A stretch of DNA of 64,000 nt from Haemophilus sputorum CCUG 13788 (GTDB taxonomy: Bacteria; Pseudomonadota; Gammaproteobacteria; Enterobacterales; Pasteurellaceae), in contig NZ_AFNK01000006.1 of NCBI RefSeq assembly GCF_000238795.1, forward strand, positions 62,001-126,000, given 5' to 3'. Positions 37,467 through 48,432 of this stretch are shown piece after piece. Position numbers and translations under genes: made by a program. Below the pieces are notes generated by a model. It worked only from the letters and a program-made list of their open reading frames with translations, was not told the DNA's origin and made no database searches. Position 1 is the first letter of the stretch. Each line of letters starts with the position of its first letter.

Positions 37467-37637
37467 TTACTTGTTGATTACTTTACGACCACGGTAGTAA
37501 CCGTCAGCAGTAACGTGGTGGCGGAAATGAGTTTCGCCAGAAGTTTTATCTACTGATACTGCAGCAGTGGTTAATGCATCGTGTGAACGGCGCATATCAC
37601 GACGTGAACGAGATTTTTTATTTTGTTGAACAGCCAT
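37467..37637 (-). CDS. rpmF: 50S ribosomal protein L32
   Basis: A 56-residue protein, opening [20 protein letters not shown] and ending [11 protein letters not shown], a full-length L32 of the type without the four zinc cysteines. It lies 16 bp after yceD and 17 bp before plsX, in the classical operon. Confidence 0.97.
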   Translation of the reverse strand: MAVQQNKKSRSRRDMRRSHDALTTAAVSVDKTSGETHFRHHVTADGYYRGRKVINK

Positions 37638-37653
37638 TGGCTATACTCCTAAG

Positions 37654-38178
37654 TTAGTTCTTTTTTAAATTAGCTAATACAGCGAACGGGTTCGGTTTTT
37701 TCGCCAGTTCTTCAGGCAATTCGCCAAAAACCTGTTCCTGCGTGGACACTTCACAGTGTGCAGCATCATGCATCGGGACTAATGGCAATTCAATGATAAA
37801 TTCATCTTCTACCATATCTAGTAAATTTACTTCGCCAAATTCGTTAGTTTCGATAGGCTCATAAATTCCGGGCAAGTCGTCCGCCTGATCCATATTCGAC
37901 ACTGGACTGAAACAAAATGTGCAGTCGAGCGTTTGCGTAAATGGGTTACCGCAGCGTTGACAGTCAAGCGCCACATCAACTGTTGCCGAGCCTTTAATCA
38001 CGACCAGTTTTTGTGGATCAACATATAACGAGAGAGTAACTTGTGCATCGCTTAGCACTTTGCTCACAGATTCACCCAAGCGGTTTAAAAGCGCCATTGG
38101 AATGATGCCTTCATAATCCATTCGACGCTGTGCGTCTTTGTATGGGTCAATAGTGAGGGGTAGTTTTACCTTTTGCAT
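37654..38178 (-). CDS. yceD: YceD (DUF177), 23S rRNA accumulation protein
   Basis: A 174-residue DUF177 protein needed for normal 23S rRNA levels in E. coli. Cysteines in LDCQRCGNPF and DCTFCFSP could bind zinc, and the C-terminus ELPEELAKKPNPFAVLANLK matches the family. The start MQKVKLPLTIDPYKDAQRR equals the E. coli N-terminus. A promoter with its -10 box only nine bases upstream of the ATG implies an almost leaderless mRNA. Confidence 0.93.
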   Translation of the reverse strand: MQKVKLPLTIDPYKDAQRRMDYEGIIPMALLNRLGESVSKVLSDAQVTLSLYVDPQKLVVIKGSATVDVALDCQRCGNPFTQTLDCTFCFSPVSNMDQADDLPGIYEPIETNEFGEVNLLDMVEDEFIIELPLVPMHDAAHCEVSTQEQVFGELPEELAKKPNPFAVLANLKKN

Positions 38179-38187
38179 AGGGTCGAT

Positions 38188-38216
38188 ATATTACAGAGAG
38201 AATGTCAAATAGTCAA
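38188..38216 (-). promoter_or_regulatory. yceD-rpmF-plsX promoter
   Basis: On the minus strand TTGACT (-35, 38216-38211) and TAATAT (-10, 38193-38188) are 17 bp apart. The expected transcription start falls about three bases before the yceD ATG. Confidence 0.6.
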
Positions 38217-38271
38217 AAGGAAAATCAGCGTTTTTATGAAAATCATCTGGCTTTCTATGGATAATTCAAAT

Positions 38272-38299
38272 TTGTTAAACGTTAAAATCCATCTATAAT
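38272..38299 (+). promoter_or_regulatory. Promoter of the DUF4328 gene
   Basis: TTGTTA (38272-38277) and a perfect TATAAT (38294-38299) are 16 bp apart, 36 bp before the start codon. Confidence 0.6.
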
Positions 38300-38335
38300 C
38301 TCAAGCATTTTATATCTTCTATAAACAAGGTAATT

Positions 38336-38980
38336 ATGCAGCCAATCAAAAACAACTCCTCATTACTTAAAACAATATTAGGGCTATACATGTTCCTAAT
38401 TATTGTGAGCACTGTAAATGACTTTATCACACTTCATATTTTGAACAATTTTGGAAATGGCATTATTCCTGATTATGTCGACCAATTTGATGACTATACC
38501 ACTGTATTCAACATTCTATTTCTCGTTACACTTATTAGTATCTTTATTATTTCAGGAATTTGGCTCTACCGCTCGCATAAACGCTTACGATTTTGGGGCG
38601 TTGAAAATTTAAAATTTAGCGATGGCAGTTGTGTATGGTGGTATTTTGTGCCTTTTATGGCTTTATTTAAGCCATATCAAACCATGCGAGAAACGTGGTT
38701 TGCAAGCCAAAAGCCGTCTGACTGGTCTTTATCTTCATCGCCAATGTTGTTAAAGATCTGGTGGGGATTATGGATTTTTTCTAATATGGTCGATAGTGCT
38801 TATGCGCGACTATCATTTAAAGTAGATTCTGAAGATTTAAATGCGCTGGCTTTTTTGACCAATTTTTCTATTTTTAGCAACATTTTTGATTTCTTATCTG
38901 CCCTTATGTTCTTTCTTGTTGTCAAACAAGTCAATGAAATGCAAATGGCTTATCAAAATAGCATCCAAGCCACGCCATAA
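38336..38980 (+). CDS. DUF4328 membrane protein
   Basis: A 214-residue protein with about four to five membrane helices. The central motif SCVWWYFVPFMALFKPYQTMRETW is typical of DUF4328. The function is unknown. The gene stands alone with its own promoter, and is followed by a decayed USS pair (about 38987-39042) in which the left copy reads AAGTGGTTGT. Confidence 0.8.
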   Translation: MQPIKNNSSLLKTILGLYMFLIIVSTVNDFITLHILNNFGNGIIPDYVDQFDDYTTVFNILFLVTLISIFIISGIWLYRSHKRLRFWGVENLKFSDGSCVWWYFVPFMALFKPYQTMRETWFASQKPSDWSLSSSPMLLKIWWGLWIFSNMVDSAYARLSFKVDSEDLNALAFLTNFSIFSNIFDFLSALMFFLVVKQVNEMQMAYQNSIQATP

Positions 38981-39187
38981 AACAGTAAGTGGTTGTATCT
39001 CTTTATGAATTTGCAAAATTACTAAGAAATACAACCGCTTGCATTTTTCCTTTCATTTTCAAACTTTGACCTAAGGTAAATTTTTTAACACTTTTTGGGG
39101 AAAATGCTCACTCAGCATAGCCAAACGCGCAGAAAACTGCTAACTTTAGCATCCTATTGAAAATAATTCTTAATTGACGGAAAAATC

Positions 39188-39985
39188 ATGATTTTTGCTA
39201 TTTTCGCGATAATCGCTTATGCCGGCGCACTATTATGGGTAGTCCCAACCTTGGTTAACCTAGAAAATCAAACCGGTAAGCAAACTCAGCCAAATATCAA
39301 AGCAGTGTTTAGCATTGGTTTGGTGGCGGTTGTTTGCCATTTTGCTAGCCTTACCACAAACTTTATTTTAGAAGGTGGCAGTCAAAATTATTCTTTAGCG
39401 AATGCCAATGCGTTGATGAGTTTTTTCCTGAGTGCATTTGCAACCTTAGCCCTTCCCCGCTTAAAAACCATCTGGTTTCCACTGATGGTGGTTTATACCT
39501 TTGCTATTTGTAGCATTGTGTTAACCTTGTTTACAACGGGTAATTTTATTCGGAATTTAGCACAGAATTCAGGTTTGGTTTTCCACTTAGGGATTGCGCT
39601 ATTCTCTTATGCGCTCTTTTTTCTCGCACTTTTATATGCATTACAGATCAAATGGTTAGATAAAAAACTGAAAAGCAAAAAATTTATTTTCTGCCAAATG
39701 CTTCCACCATTGATGACGGTTGAGCGCCACTTTTTTACGCTAACGGTTGCGGCACAAGCATTATTAACCGTGACGCTCATTAGCGGTATTATTTACTTAC
39801 ATAATTTCTTTGCGCCAGAACAAGTGCATAAAGCCGTCTTCTCTTTTGTTGCTTGGATAATGTATAGTGTTTTAATATTAGGGCAGTGGAAATGGCGCTG
39901 GCGTGGAAATCGGGTGCTTATTTACTCGATTTCAGGTATGATATTACTCACAGTTGGCTATTTTGGTAGCCATTTAATCAAGTAA
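39188..39985 (+). CDS. ypjD: YpjD/CcsA-type inner-membrane protein
   Basis: A 265-residue protein with eight predicted membrane helices of the cytochrome c assembly (CcsA/CcmC) superfamily, closest to E. coli YpjD. The region GLVFHLGIALFSYALFFLALLYALQ contains a histidine placed like the haem-binding residues of the family, and a second lies in ERHFFTLTVAAQ. No Tryptophan-rich WWD motif is seen, so it is not a cytochrome c maturation protein proper. It precedes a CorB/YfjD gene, a pairing also found in enterobacteria near ffh. Confidence 0.85.
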   Translation: MIFAIFAIIAYAGALLWVVPTLVNLENQTGKQTQPNIKAVFSIGLVAVVCHFASLTTNFILEGGSQNYSLANANALMSFFLSAFATLALPRLKTIWFPLMVVYTFAICSIVLTLFTTGNFIRNLAQNSGLVFHLGIALFSYALFFLALLYALQIKWLDKKLKSKKFIFCQMLPPLMTVERHFFTLTVAAQALLTVTLISGIIYLHNFFAPEQVHKAVFSFVAWIMYSVLILGQWKWRWRGNRVLIYSISGMILLTVGYFGSHLIK

Positions 39986-39995
39986 TTGATTAGGT

Positions 39996-40051
39996 AAGCG
40001 GTCGAATTTTCTCTGTTTATTGCAAAAACAGAACTAAAATATCGACCGCTT
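39996..40051. repeat. Inverted USS pair between ypjD and yfjD
   Basis: AAGCGGTCGA (39996-40005) faces TCGACCGCTT (40042-40051). The long spacer also holds a small CTGTTT / AAACAG repeat. It may terminate ypjD transcription. Confidence 0.8.
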
Positions 40052-40080
40052 GAAGATTTACTTATCATAGGATTTTTATT

Positions 40081-41364
40081 TTGGACAGTATCCCCCTGAG
40101 TAGTCTCTTTATTACTCTTACTATTCTTCTTTTGCTCTCTGCATTCTTTTCTGGCTCTGAAACTGGGCTAATGTCTCTAAACCGCTACAAAATGAAACAC
40201 CTTGCTGAGCAAGGGCATAAAGGGGCGAGACTAGCAGAAAAACTCCTCGAAAAAACCGATGTTTTATTAAGCCTCATCTTAATTTGTAATAACTTAGTCA
40301 ATATCGCAGCCTCTGCGATTGCAACCATGATTGGTATGCGATTAGCTGGCGATATGGGGGTGGCGATTGCCACTGGGGCATTAACTTTTGTGATGTTGGT
40401 TTTCTCCGAGATCTTACCAAAAACCATCGCAGCAATTTTCCCTGAACGCGTGGCATTTGTCGTGAGTTATGTCCTCACGCCACTGAAAAAAATCGCACTG
40501 CCACTAGTGTTCTTAATGAACCTAATCATTAACGGCTTAATGAAATTGTTGCATATTCGCAAAAATGAATCGCAAGGATTAAGCGCAGAAGAGCTAAAAG
40601 GTGTGGTGCTTGAAGCCGGTAAATTTATTCCAACCGAACACCAAGACATGTTGCTTTCTATTTTAGATATGGAAAAAGTGACGGTGGATGACATTATGGT
40701 GCCACGCAACGATATCGGTGGCATTGATATCGAAGACGACTGGAAAGCGATTATGCGCCAACTGACGGGCGCTGCACACGCACGCGTCGTAATTTATAAA
40801 GGCAATATGGACAAAAACGTACTCGGTATGCTCCGTGTGCGTGAAGCATTCCGCCTAATGCTTGAGCGTAACGAATTCACCAAAGAGATGTTAATTCGTG
40901 CTGTTGATGAAGCCTATTTCATTCCAGAAGGCACACCATTAACAACCCAGCTCATGAACTTTAAAACGAATAAAGAGCGTATTGGTTTAGTGGTCGATGA
41001 ATATGGCGACATTAAAGGGTTAGTTACACTGGAAGACATTTTAGAAGAGATTGTCGGTGAATTTACTACTTCGACCGCACCAACCCTCGCTGAAGAGGTG
41101 AAACCACAATCAGATGGCACGGTGATTATTGAAGGTTCCGCCAACTTGCGTGATTTAAACAAATTGTTTGATTGGCAACTACCTGTGGATGAAGCCCGCA
41201 CCTTTAACGGCTTAATCCTAGAACATTTAGAAAAAATCCCTGAAGAAGATACGCAATTCGAGCTATATAATCTGAAAGTGACCATTATGGAAGTGGCAGA
41301 TAATATGGTAAAACAGGCTCGAGTTGAACCACTTCAAACTGAGAACGAGCCAGCTTCAGCCTAA
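40081..41364 (+). CDS. yfjD: CNNM/CorB-type HlyC/CorC transporter family protein
   Basis: A 427-residue membrane protein. Domains in order: DUF21/CNNM membrane domain (about 1-190), a CBS pair (about 200-330, with DIMVPRNDIGGIDI and VDEYGDIKGLVTLEDILEEIVGE) and a C-terminal CorC_HlyC domain. Relatives affect Mg2+ and Co2+ efflux. It begins at TTG (40081), with TAGGA eight bases upstream; the first downstream ATG would remove part of the first helix. Confidence 0.9.
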   Translation: MDSIPLSSLFITLTILLLLSAFFSGSETGLMSLNRYKMKHLAEQGHKGARLAEKLLEKTDVLLSLILICNNLVNIAASAIATMIGMRLAGDMGVAIATGALTFVMLVFSEILPKTIAAIFPERVAFVVSYVLTPLKKIALPLVFLMNLIINGLMKLLHIRKNESQGLSAEELKGVVLEAGKFIPTEHQDMLLSILDMEKVTVDDIMVPRNDIGGIDIEDDWKAIMRQLTGAAHARVVIYKGNMDKNVLGMLRVREAFRLMLERNEFTKEMLIRAVDEAYFIPEGTPLTTQLMNFKTNKERIGLVVDEYGDIKGLVTLEDILEEIVGEFTTSTAPTLAEEVKPQSDGTVIIEGSANLRDLNKLFDWQLPVDEARTFNGLILEHLEKIPEEDTQFELYNLKVTIMEVADNMVKQARVEPLQTENEPASA

Positions 41365-41368
41365 TATT

Positions 41369-41414
41369 ACAAGCGGTCAGATTTTGCAAATATTTTGCAA
41401 ACTGACCGTTTTTT
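41369..41414 (+). terminator. Terminator formed from a USS and a decayed USS
   Basis: CGGTCAG and CTGACCG pair (seven bp) across a loop rich in TTTTGCAAA. In the right copy the expected CTTGT after CCG has become TTTTTT, so the second USS has lost its core and gained a T run. Confidence 0.8.
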
Positions 41415-41682
41415 CATCGTATAAAAAAATAATTCTTTCTGCTGTTTTTCTCTAATCCGACAAGTGCAAAAAACTAATTTTCCTTACAAAATATAGCAAA
41501 TATCACTAAATTAACCTCTATTATTAGTTTAAATCACTATAAAAAAACTAAATTTACCACCCTTGCAACACTTTACACCCTTTACATCCCTAAATATTCA
41601 TCATATTCTTGCCTCCACTTGCGAATTATTCGCAGAAATTTTGATTTAAAACAAACATTCTATTTTTTAGAGGAAACTTTCC
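41415..41682. other. AT-rich intergenic region upstream of the NSS transporter
   Basis: No gene is seen in 268 bp. It contains a perfect 15-bp palindrome TGCGAAT-T-ATTCGCA (41620-41634) 49 bp before the start codon, which could be an operator. No confident promoter boxes were assigned. Confidence 0.5.
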
Positions 41683-43194
41683 GTGTCTAGTCAACCTACT
41701 CAACAAAAACGCGCGACTTTCTCTGGTCGTCAAGCGTTTATTATGGCCGCAATCGGTTCTGCCGTCGGCTTGGGAAACATTTGGCGTTTCCCGTATGCTA
41801 CTTATGAAAACGGCGGTGGTGCATTCATCATTCCTTATATCGTGGCATTATTAACCGCTGGGATTCCATTACTCTTCTTAGACTTTGCTATCGGGCACCG
41901 CCATCGTGGGGGCGCACCACTCTCTTTCCGCCGCTTAAACAAACACTTTGAAACCTTCGGTTGGTGGCAAGTTATGGTGAACGTCATTATCGGGGTTTAC
42001 TATGCTGTCGTGCTTGGCTGGGCCGCTATTTACACTTACTTCTCTTTCGCAAAAACTTGGGGCGATAAACCAGCAGATTTCTTCATTGGCGAATTCCTTA
42101 AAGCTGGCGATATCGCTAACGGTATTAGCTTTGAATTTGTTGGCATGGTCATTGGGCCATTAATTGCAGTTTGGCTAATCTCACTTGTGGTATTAGCACT
42201 AGGCGTAGAAAAAGGGATTGCGAAAAGCTCAAGCATCTTAATGCCAGTATTAGTGGTAATGTTCTTAGTTCTTGTTGTTTATTCCCTTACTTTACCAGGT
42301 GCAGCAAAAGGCTTAGATGCATTATTTACACCAAACTGGGAAAAATTAGCCGAGCCTAGCGTGTGGATTGCTGCTTACGGGCAGATCTTCTTCTCCCTCT
42401 CTATCTGTTTCGGGATTATGATTACTTACTCATCTTACTTGAAAAAAGATTCAGATCTCACTGGCACAGGCTTAGTGGTTGGTTTTGCGAACTCAAGCTT
42501 TGAAGTTCTTGCAGGTATCGGCGTATTTGCTGCACTTGGCTTTATGGCAACAGCGTCAGGCCAAGAAGTGAGTGAAGTGGCAAAAGGTGGTATCGGATTA
42601 GCTTTCATCGCATTCCCAACTATTATTAACGAAGCACCATTAGGCTCTGCCTTAGGGGTATTATTCTTCGGTTCATTAACCTTTGCTGCATTAACTTCTT
42701 TCATCTCAGTAATTGAAGTAATCATTGCTGCAATCCAAGACAAACTAAAATTAAGCCGTGTAGCAGCAACCTTTACCGTTGGCTTACCAATGATGTTAAT
42801 TTCAACTGTGCTATTCGGTACCACGACTGGTTTACCAATGTTGGATGTCATGGATAAATTCGTCAACTACTTCGGTATTGTTGCTGTAGCCTTTGCTTCA
42901 TTAGTGGCTATCGTGGCAAAAGGCAAACTCAGCACTTTAGGTCACCATATTAACAAAACATCCTCACTTAAAGTGGGAACTCTATGGCGTTTATGTGTAA
43001 TTATTACGACAGGCGTATTAGCGTTCATGGTATTTAGTGAAGCCATTAAAATCTTCAATGAAGGCTATGAAGGCTATCCAAGCTGGTTCGTGAACATCTT
43101 CGGCTGGGGTATGGCAGGATTATTATTAGTTGTTGCATTTATCCTTTCGCTACTGCCTTGGAAAAATGAAGCTGAATTTAAAGTGGAGGAATAA
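41683..43194 (+). CDS. Sodium-dependent NSS-family amino acid transporter
   Basis: A 503-residue neurotransmitter:sodium symporter family protein with 11 to 12 membrane helices. The first helix has the signature [14 protein letters not shown] for sodium and substrate binding, and helix 6 contains [11 protein letters not shown]. The start is GTG at 41683, with AGAGGAAAC upstream. A 30-residue MetS-like subunit gene starts three bases after the stop, which points to the methionine/alanine import subfamily (MetP type). Confidence 0.92.
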   Translation: MSSQPTQQKRATFSGRQAFIMAAIGSAVGLGNIWRFPYATYENGGGAFIIPYIVALLTAGIPLLFLDFAIGHRHRGGAPLSFRRLNKHFETFGWWQVMVNVIIGVYYAVVLGWAAIYTYFSFAKTWGDKPADFFIGEFLKAGDIANGISFEFVGMVIGPLIAVWLISLVVLALGVEKGIAKSSSILMPVLVVMFLVLVVYSLTLPGAAKGLDALFTPNWEKLAEPSVWIAAYGQIFFSLSICFGIMITYSSYLKKDSDLTGTGLVVGFANSSFEVLAGIGVFAALGFMATASGQEVSEVAKGGIGLAFIAFPTIINEAPLGSALGVLFFGSLTFAALTSFISVIEVIIAAIQDKLKLSRVAATFTVGLPMMLISTVLFGTTTGLPMLDVMDKFVNYFGIVAVAFASLVAIVAKGKLSTLGHHINKTSSLKVGTLWRLCVIITTGVLAFMVFSEAIKIFNEGYEGYPSWFVNIFGWGMAGLLLVVAFILSLLPWKNEAEFKVEE

Positions 43195-43196
43195 TC

Positions 43197-43289
43197 ATGA
43201 GTAGTTCTGCAATTATTATGATGAGCATTGCGCTAGTGATTATTTGGGGCGGTTTAATCCTTTCGATTAAACGCTTACCAAAAGAATAA
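43197..43289 (+). CDS. MetS-like small subunit of NSS transporter
   Basis: A 30-residue single-helix peptide (MSSSAIIMMSIALVIIW, then GGLILSIKRLPKE). It starts two bases after the transporter stop with GTGGAGGAA as a strong ribosome binding site. Small subunits of this kind (MetS with MetP in Corynebacterium) are widespread but often missed by gene finders because of their size. It likely stabilises or activates the transporter in the membrane. Confidence 0.88.
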   Translation: MSSSAIIMMSIALVIIWGGLILSIKRLPKE

Positions 43290-43304
43290 TTAGCAAAATA
43301 ACCA

Positions 43305-43347
43305 TAAAAAATGCCCGCTTGTTGTTTCACTCAAGCGGGCGTTTTTT
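43305..43347 (+). terminator. Terminator between MetS and miaB (bidirectional)
   Basis: A nine-bp GC-rich stem GCCCGCTTG / CAAGCGGGC (43313-43321 with 43332-43340) flanked by A and T runs. Confidence 0.9.
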
Positions 43348-43361
43348 AGATTTTTTGTAAA

Positions 43362-44789
43362 TTAACGGTTAACCACATATTGGCCAACACCAAGTTCATC
43401 TTCTTTACGCGTACGCGCAATCACACTTGCTGCGGACTCAACCACACGTAACCCCATTTCATCTTCAGTGCGAATGACCTCGCCACGTAATGAGTTGGTG
43501 TAAACATCTGTGATTTTCACATCCACAAATTTACCGATCATATCTGGCGTCCCCACGAAGTTCACTACGCGGTTGTTTTCCGTACGACCAGTTAATTCCA
43601 TGATGTCTTTCTTCGACGGGCCTTCAACCAAGATACGTTGTTCTGTACCAAGCATCGCACGACTAAATTGCATGGCTTGGAAGTTAATACGTTGCTGTAA
43701 GCGTGCTAAACGTTCTTTTTTCTCTTCTTCCGACACATCATCTGGTAAATCAGAGGCTGGTGTACCTGGACGCGCAGAATAGATAAAGCTAAAGCTCATA
43801 TCAAAGTTTACTTGTTCAATCACTTTCATTGTTTGCTCAAAGTCTTCGGCAGTTTCACCCGGGAAGCCAACAATAAAGTCTGAACTGATTTGAATATTCG
43901 GTCGTACTTCACGCAATTTACGAATAATCGCTTTATATTCTAATGCGGTGTGGTTACGTTTCATCATCGTTAATACACGATCTGAACCACTTTGAATTGG
44001 TAAGTGTAAAAAACTCACTAACTCTGGTGTATCACGGTATACTTCCACAATATCATCGGTAAACTCAATTGGGTGGCTTGTGGTATAACGCACACGGTCG
44101 ATGCCATCAATAGCTGCCACTAAGCGTAATAATTCTGCAAAGCTGCAAATTTGGCCATCGAAAGTATCGCCACGATAAGCATTTACGTTTTGACCTAATA
44201 AGTTAACTTCACGCACGCCTTGTTCAGCCAATTGCGCAATTTCAAATAATACATCATCTACGGGACGAGAAACTTCCTCACCACGCGTATAAGGCACCAC
44301 GCAGAATGAACAGTATTTGTTACAACCTTCCATGATAGACACGAATGCGGTTGGGCCTTCTGCTTTTGGCTCCGGTAAGCGGTCAAATTTTTCAATTTCT
44401 GGGAAAGAAATATCTACGATAGCACGATCGCCACCACGGATTTTGTTAATCATTTCAGGTAAGCGGTGCAACGTTTGTGGACCGAAAACAATATCAACGA
44501 AAGGCGCACGATCACGGATATGCTCACCCTCTTGCGATGCAACACAACCACCTACGCCGATAATCAATTCAGGCTTGTCTTTTTTCCAGTTTTTCCAGCG
44601 ACCTAATTGAGAAAACACTTTCTCTTGCGCTTTTTCACGAATTGAGCAGGTATTTAATAATAAAACGTCTGCTTCTTCTGGATTTTCAGTTAATTCTAAA
44701 CCGTGTGTTGCTAATAAAAGATCTGCCATTTTAGATGAGTCATACTCATTCATTTGGCAGCCCCAAGTCGTAATATGTAATTTCGCCAT
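43362..44789 (-). CDS. miaB: tRNA-2-methylthio-N6-dimethylallyladenosine synthase
   Basis: MiaB adds the methylthio group to i6A37 of tRNAs, with two 4Fe-4S clusters. The 475-residue protein has the three N-terminal cysteines ([25 protein letters not shown]), the radical SAM motif [10 protein letters not shown], and a C-terminal TRAM domain. The start ATG at 44789 fits E. coli; a TTG two codons upstream is also open. No Shine-Dalgarno is visible, which is unusual in this window. Confidence 0.96.
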   Translation of the reverse strand: MAKLHITTWGCQMNEYDSSKMADLLLATHGLELTENPEEADVLLLNTCSIREKAQEKVFSQLGRWKNWKKDKPELIIGVGGCVASQEGEHIRDRAPFVDIVFGPQTLHRLPEMINKIRGGDRAIVDISFPEIEKFDRLPEPKAEGPTAFVSIMEGCNKYCSFCVVPYTRGEEVSRPVDDVLFEIAQLAEQGVREVNLLGQNVNAYRGDTFDGQICSFAELLRLVAAIDGIDRVRYTTSHPIEFTDDIVEVYRDTPELVSFLHLPIQSGSDRVLTMMKRNHTALEYKAIIRKLREVRPNIQISSDFIVGFPGETAEDFEQTMKVIEQVNFDMSFSFIYSARPGTPASDLPDDVSEEEKKERLARLQQRINFQAMQFSRAMLGTEQRILVEGPSKKDIMELTGRTENNRVVNFVGTPDMIGKFVDVKITDVYTNSLRGEVIRTEDEMGLRVVESAASVIARTRKEDELGVGQYVVNR

Positions 44790-44917
44790 AATCAAAAAAT
44801 AATAGATTTATCAATAAGTTAGAAAATAAAAGCGTAGAGGCTGGCTCTACGCTAAAAAATCGAGGGATATTCTACCCGATTGTTCATTTTTTCGCTATAA
44901 CTAATCCGGAGAAATCG

Positions 44918-46159
44918 TTAAGCGCGACTTAAATAATCCCCTTCGCACACCCATTTATAAGTGGTCAACGCTTCAAGTCCCATCGGGCCTCGCGCATGAA
45001 GTTTTTGCGTACTTACCGCAACTTCCGCACCTAATCCAAATTCTCCGCCATCTGTAAATCGCGTACTGGCGTTAATATAAACTGCAGCGGCATCAACTTG
45101 TGCAACAAACTGACGCGCGAGCTTATAGTCTGCCGTTAAAATCGCTTCAGAGTGTTGTGAACCATATTCACGAATATGTGCCACAGCCCCTTCTAAACCC
45201 TCTACCACAACGACACTTAAATCTAAAGAGAGCCACTCTTGGCGTAATTTTTCTTGATCAAGCGGTGCAATTTTATCTGTTTTTTGCAATTCATCTGTAT
45301 GCAGCGTTACGCCTAATCCTGCCATTTTTTCAGCTAATTTTGGCAAAAATTCTGCAGCAATGGCGCGATCAACTAGCAACGTTTCTAGCGTATTACAAGT
45401 GCTTGGGCGTTGCGTTTTAGCATTCGCAATCACTTCCAGCGCCCGCGCTTGATCTGCGCTCTTCTCCACAAAAGTGTGACAAACACCAATACCGCCTACA
45501 ATAACCGGAATGGTTGAATTTTCTTTGCAGAACTGATGTAATCCCGCGCCACCGCGTGGAATCAGCATATCAATATAGCGGTCAAGTTTGAGCAATTCGA
45601 GCAATAAAGCGCGATCAGGATCGGTGACCGCCTGTACTGCAAATTTTGGCAATCCGCTTTGTTCTAATGCTTGTTGCACAACTTCAACTAGCACTGCATT
45701 TGTAAATTTCGTTTCTTTACCACCGCGCAAAATAGCAGCATTCCCCGTTTTTAAACAGAGCGAAGCAACATCAATCGTCACATTCGGGCGAGCTTCATAA
45801 ATCGTTAGCACTACGCCTAATGGCACACGCTCGCGCTGAATTTTTAAGCCTGAATTTAATAATCCGCCATCCATCACTTGCCCGACTGGATCAGCCAATT
45901 TCGCTACATTACGCACATCATTCGCAATGCCTTGTAAACGGCTTTCTGTTAGCAACAAACGGTCAATAATCGCAGGGGAAATCCCTTGTGACTGGGCAAA
46001 TTCAATATCTTTTGCATTCGCCGCCAAGATTTCTGCTTGGCGCGCTTCAAGCTGTTCAGCAATCGTCAACAATGCCTGATTTTTCTGCACGTTACCTAAT
46101 TGTGCCAACACCACACTTGCGGCTTTAGCCTGTTTGGCAATGTCTAACATATTTTGCAT
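44918..46159 (-). CDS. proA: Gamma-glutamyl phosphate reductase
   Basis: ProA reduces glutamyl 5-phosphate to the semialdehyde in proline synthesis. The 413-residue aldehyde dehydrogenase-like protein has the catalytic cysteine in [13 protein letters not shown] and a C-terminal [21 protein letters not shown] segment. proB is not adjacent. The gene lies 22 bp after rlmKL. Confidence 0.97.
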   Translation of the reverse strand: MQNMLDIAKQAKAASVVLAQLGNVQKNQALLTIAEQLEARQAEILAANAKDIEFAQSQGISPAIIDRLLLTESRLQGIANDVRNVAKLADPVGQVMDGGLLNSGLKIQRERVPLGVVLTIYEARPNVTIDVASLCLKTGNAAILRGGKETKFTNAVLVEVVQQALEQSGLPKFAVQAVTDPDRALLLELLKLDRYIDMLIPRGGAGLHQFCKENSTIPVIVGGIGVCHTFVEKSADQARALEVIANAKTQRPSTCNTLETLLVDRAIAAEFLPKLAEKMAGLGVTLHTDELQKTDKIAPLDQEKLRQEWLSLDLSVVVVEGLEGAVAHIREYGSQHSEAILTADYKLARQFVAQVDAAAVYINASTRFTDGGEFGLGAEVAVSTQKLHARGPMGLEALTTYKWVCEGDYLSRA

Positions 46160-46181
46160 AAAACTCCTTATCGCCTTGCAA

Positions 46182-48317
46182 TTAGGCTGAAATTTGGTGG
46201 CGAATAATCCAACAGTTATGAATATGCGGATTGCGCTCGAAATCTAACGGTAGTGTTTTCTTCGAAATATTTTCCGCTGTTAAGCCAAGCTCCGCTAACG
46301 CATCGAAATCCATTTTAAAGCCACGCTTATTGTTAGAAAAAACAATGGTGCCATCGTTTGTTAAAATGCGTTTAAGTTGGGTAAGCAGCTTAATGTGATC
46401 ACGCTGTACATCCCAGCTTTCATCCATACGTTTTGAGTTAGAAAACGTTGGTGGGTCAACGAAAATCAATTCGAAGCGCTCACGACATTCCGCAAGCCAT
46501 TGCAAGCAATCTGCTTGGAACAAGCGGTGGTTTTTACCTAATAAATTGTTAAGCTCTAAATTCTGCTCTGCCCAATTCAAATAAGTGTTCGACATATCCA
46601 CCGTCGTGGTCGCTTTTGCACCATGTAAAGCCGCATGGACGGTAGCCGATCCGGTATAAGCAAACAGATTTAAGAAGGTTTTACCTTTTGCCATCTCGCC
46701 AACCATTTTGCGGGTTAGACGGTGATCAAGGAACAATCCAGTGTCAAGATAATCAGTCAAATTCACCCATAATTTCGCGCCGTACTCATTTACATAGAAA
46801 TAATCGCCTTTGTTCGCCAATTTTTCATATTGATTGGTGCCTTTTTGCTTTTGACGAACTTTCAACACTAATTTATTAGTTTCAACCCCCGTCACATATA
46901 GCGTTGCAGAAACAGCATCTAACAAGCGCTGACGGGCTTTTTGTTCATCAATATTTTTCGGCGCAGCATATTCTTGTACAACGATATGATCTGCATATCT
47001 ATCGACTGCCAAGTTATATTCTGGCAAATCTGCATCATATAAACGATAAGCATCAATGCCTTGCTGTTTTGCCCATTTTTCAATTTTCTTAATGTTTTTC
47101 GCTAAGCGATTGGCAAAATCAGGCGCAACTTGTGCATTTTGTTCAAATGTCAGGTTTTCTGCTTGCTCCTCTGCTTTTCGTTCACTTAATTGATAATTTT
47201 TCTGCAAACATTCCAGCGGGCCATTTTTCGCTTTAAATTGGCGATGCGCACGCAAGCGTAAACAGTTAAGCAATTCTGGCTCACCACTGAAAATTGACAC
47301 ATTCCAGCCAGCAAACTCACGTTTTAAGCGTTGACCAAAAACAGAGTAAAGTGCAATAAGCGCAGGCGTTGTGCCTAAACGTTCCCCATAAGGTGGGTTA
47401 CACACCACAGTGCCGACTTCTGTTTCACACGGATTTTTCAAAGCGGCAATATCGCCTTGTTGCCAGTGAATTAAATGCCCCACCCCTGCGTTATTCGCAT
47501 TTTGTTTTGCTTTTGCTAACACGCGATGATCAAGGTCGAAGCCATAAAATAGCGGTCGAATTTCTTCATTTTTTTGCAAATAGGCTTCATCTAACACCGT
47601 TTTCCAAATGGCTTGTTGATGGCCTTTCCAGGCATTAAAGCCCCAATATTTACGATGAAGTTGTGGGGCAATTTTTGCCTGCATTTGCGCAGCTTCAATC
47701 AATAATGTGCCTGAACCACACATTGGATCGACTAATGGCGTATCTGGCTGCCAACCAGAACGTAAAATAATAGCGGCTGCTAATGTTTCACGCAATGGCG
47801 CTTTACCTGTTTCTTCACGATAGCCGCGCATATGTAGCGCTTCGCCACTTAAATCCAATGAAACAATTAAATCATCGCGATTGAGGTAAACATGCAAGCG
47901 AATATCCGGCTGGATTTTATCCACCGTAGGACGGGCAAAACCTTTACGCTCAAAGTGATCCACAACCCCATCTTTCACACGCATGGCACCAAATTGTGTG
48001 TTACGAATTTCACGATTCGTCCCGTTGAAATCGACATAAAAAGTATCGTGCGGGTCGAATACCGTTTCCCAAGCATAACCAACTATCGAGGCATATAAAT
48101 CTAACTCGCTGAAAATTTTTGTCGTAATCAGTGGTAATAGAATTCGAGAAGCGAGACGGCTATGTAATAACGCTTTATACATGCCTTCTTGTGTGGTGGT
48201 GAAATGCACACCGCCTTGTGCAACTTGGCATTGCGCTTGGCAAATTTGTTCTAATTCGGTTTTAAGCATTTCCTCAAAACCGCGCGCCGCTGTGGCGAAA
48301 TAAGTGGTTGTTGTCAT
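46182..48317 (-). CDS. rlmL: 23S rRNA methyltransferase RlmKL (bifunctional)
   Basis: A 711-residue fusion. The N-terminal half has a THUMP domain (about 45-155) and the RlmL methyltransferase (m2G2445), with [15 protein letters not shown] and [10 protein letters not shown]. The C-terminal half is the RlmK methyltransferase (m7G2069), with [16 protein letters not shown] and [13 protein letters not shown]. The start at 48317 ([18 protein letters not shown]) matches the family, though the ribosome binding site is weak. USS copies lie inside at about 46530 and 47550. Confidence 0.96.
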   Translation of the reverse strand: MTTTTYFATAARGFEEMLKTELEQICQAQCQVAQGGVHFTTTQEGMYKALLHSRLASRILLPLITTKIFSELDLYASIVGYAWETVFDPHDTFYVDFNGTNREIRNTQFGAMRVKDGVVDHFERKGFARPTVDKIQPDIRLHVYLNRDDLIVSLDLSGEALHMRGYREETGKAPLRETLAAAIILRSGWQPDTPLVDPMCGSGTLLIEAAQMQAKIAPQLHRKYWGFNAWKGHQQAIWKTVLDEAYLQKNEEIRPLFYGFDLDHRVLAKAKQNANNAGVGHLIHWQQGDIAALKNPCETEVGTVVCNPPYGERLGTTPALIALYSVFGQRLKREFAGWNVSIFSGEPELLNCLRLRAHRQFKAKNGPLECLQKNYQLSERKAEEQAENLTFEQNAQVAPDFANRLAKNIKKIEKWAKQQGIDAYRLYDADLPEYNLAVDRYADHIVVQEYAAPKNIDEQKARQRLLDAVSATLYVTGVETNKLVLKVRQKQKGTNQYEKLANKGDYFYVNEYGAKLWVNLTDYLDTGLFLDHRLTRKMVGEMAKGKTFLNLFAYTGSATVHAALHGAKATTTVDMSNTYLNWAEQNLELNNLLGKNHRLFQADCLQWLAECRERFELIFVDPPTFSNSKRMDESWDVQRDHIKLLTQLKRILTNDGTIVFSNNKRGFKMDFDALAELGLTAENISKKTLPLDFERNPHIHNCWIIRHQISA

Positions 48318-48432
48318 GGTCAATTTTTCAGAAAAAAAGTTAGCTTTATTATAGCGGATCAAGCGGTGATTTTCTTGGAAAGTTTTGCAAATGCGCTAGA
48401 CAAGCAAGATAGGAAGATCAAAAATAGACAAA

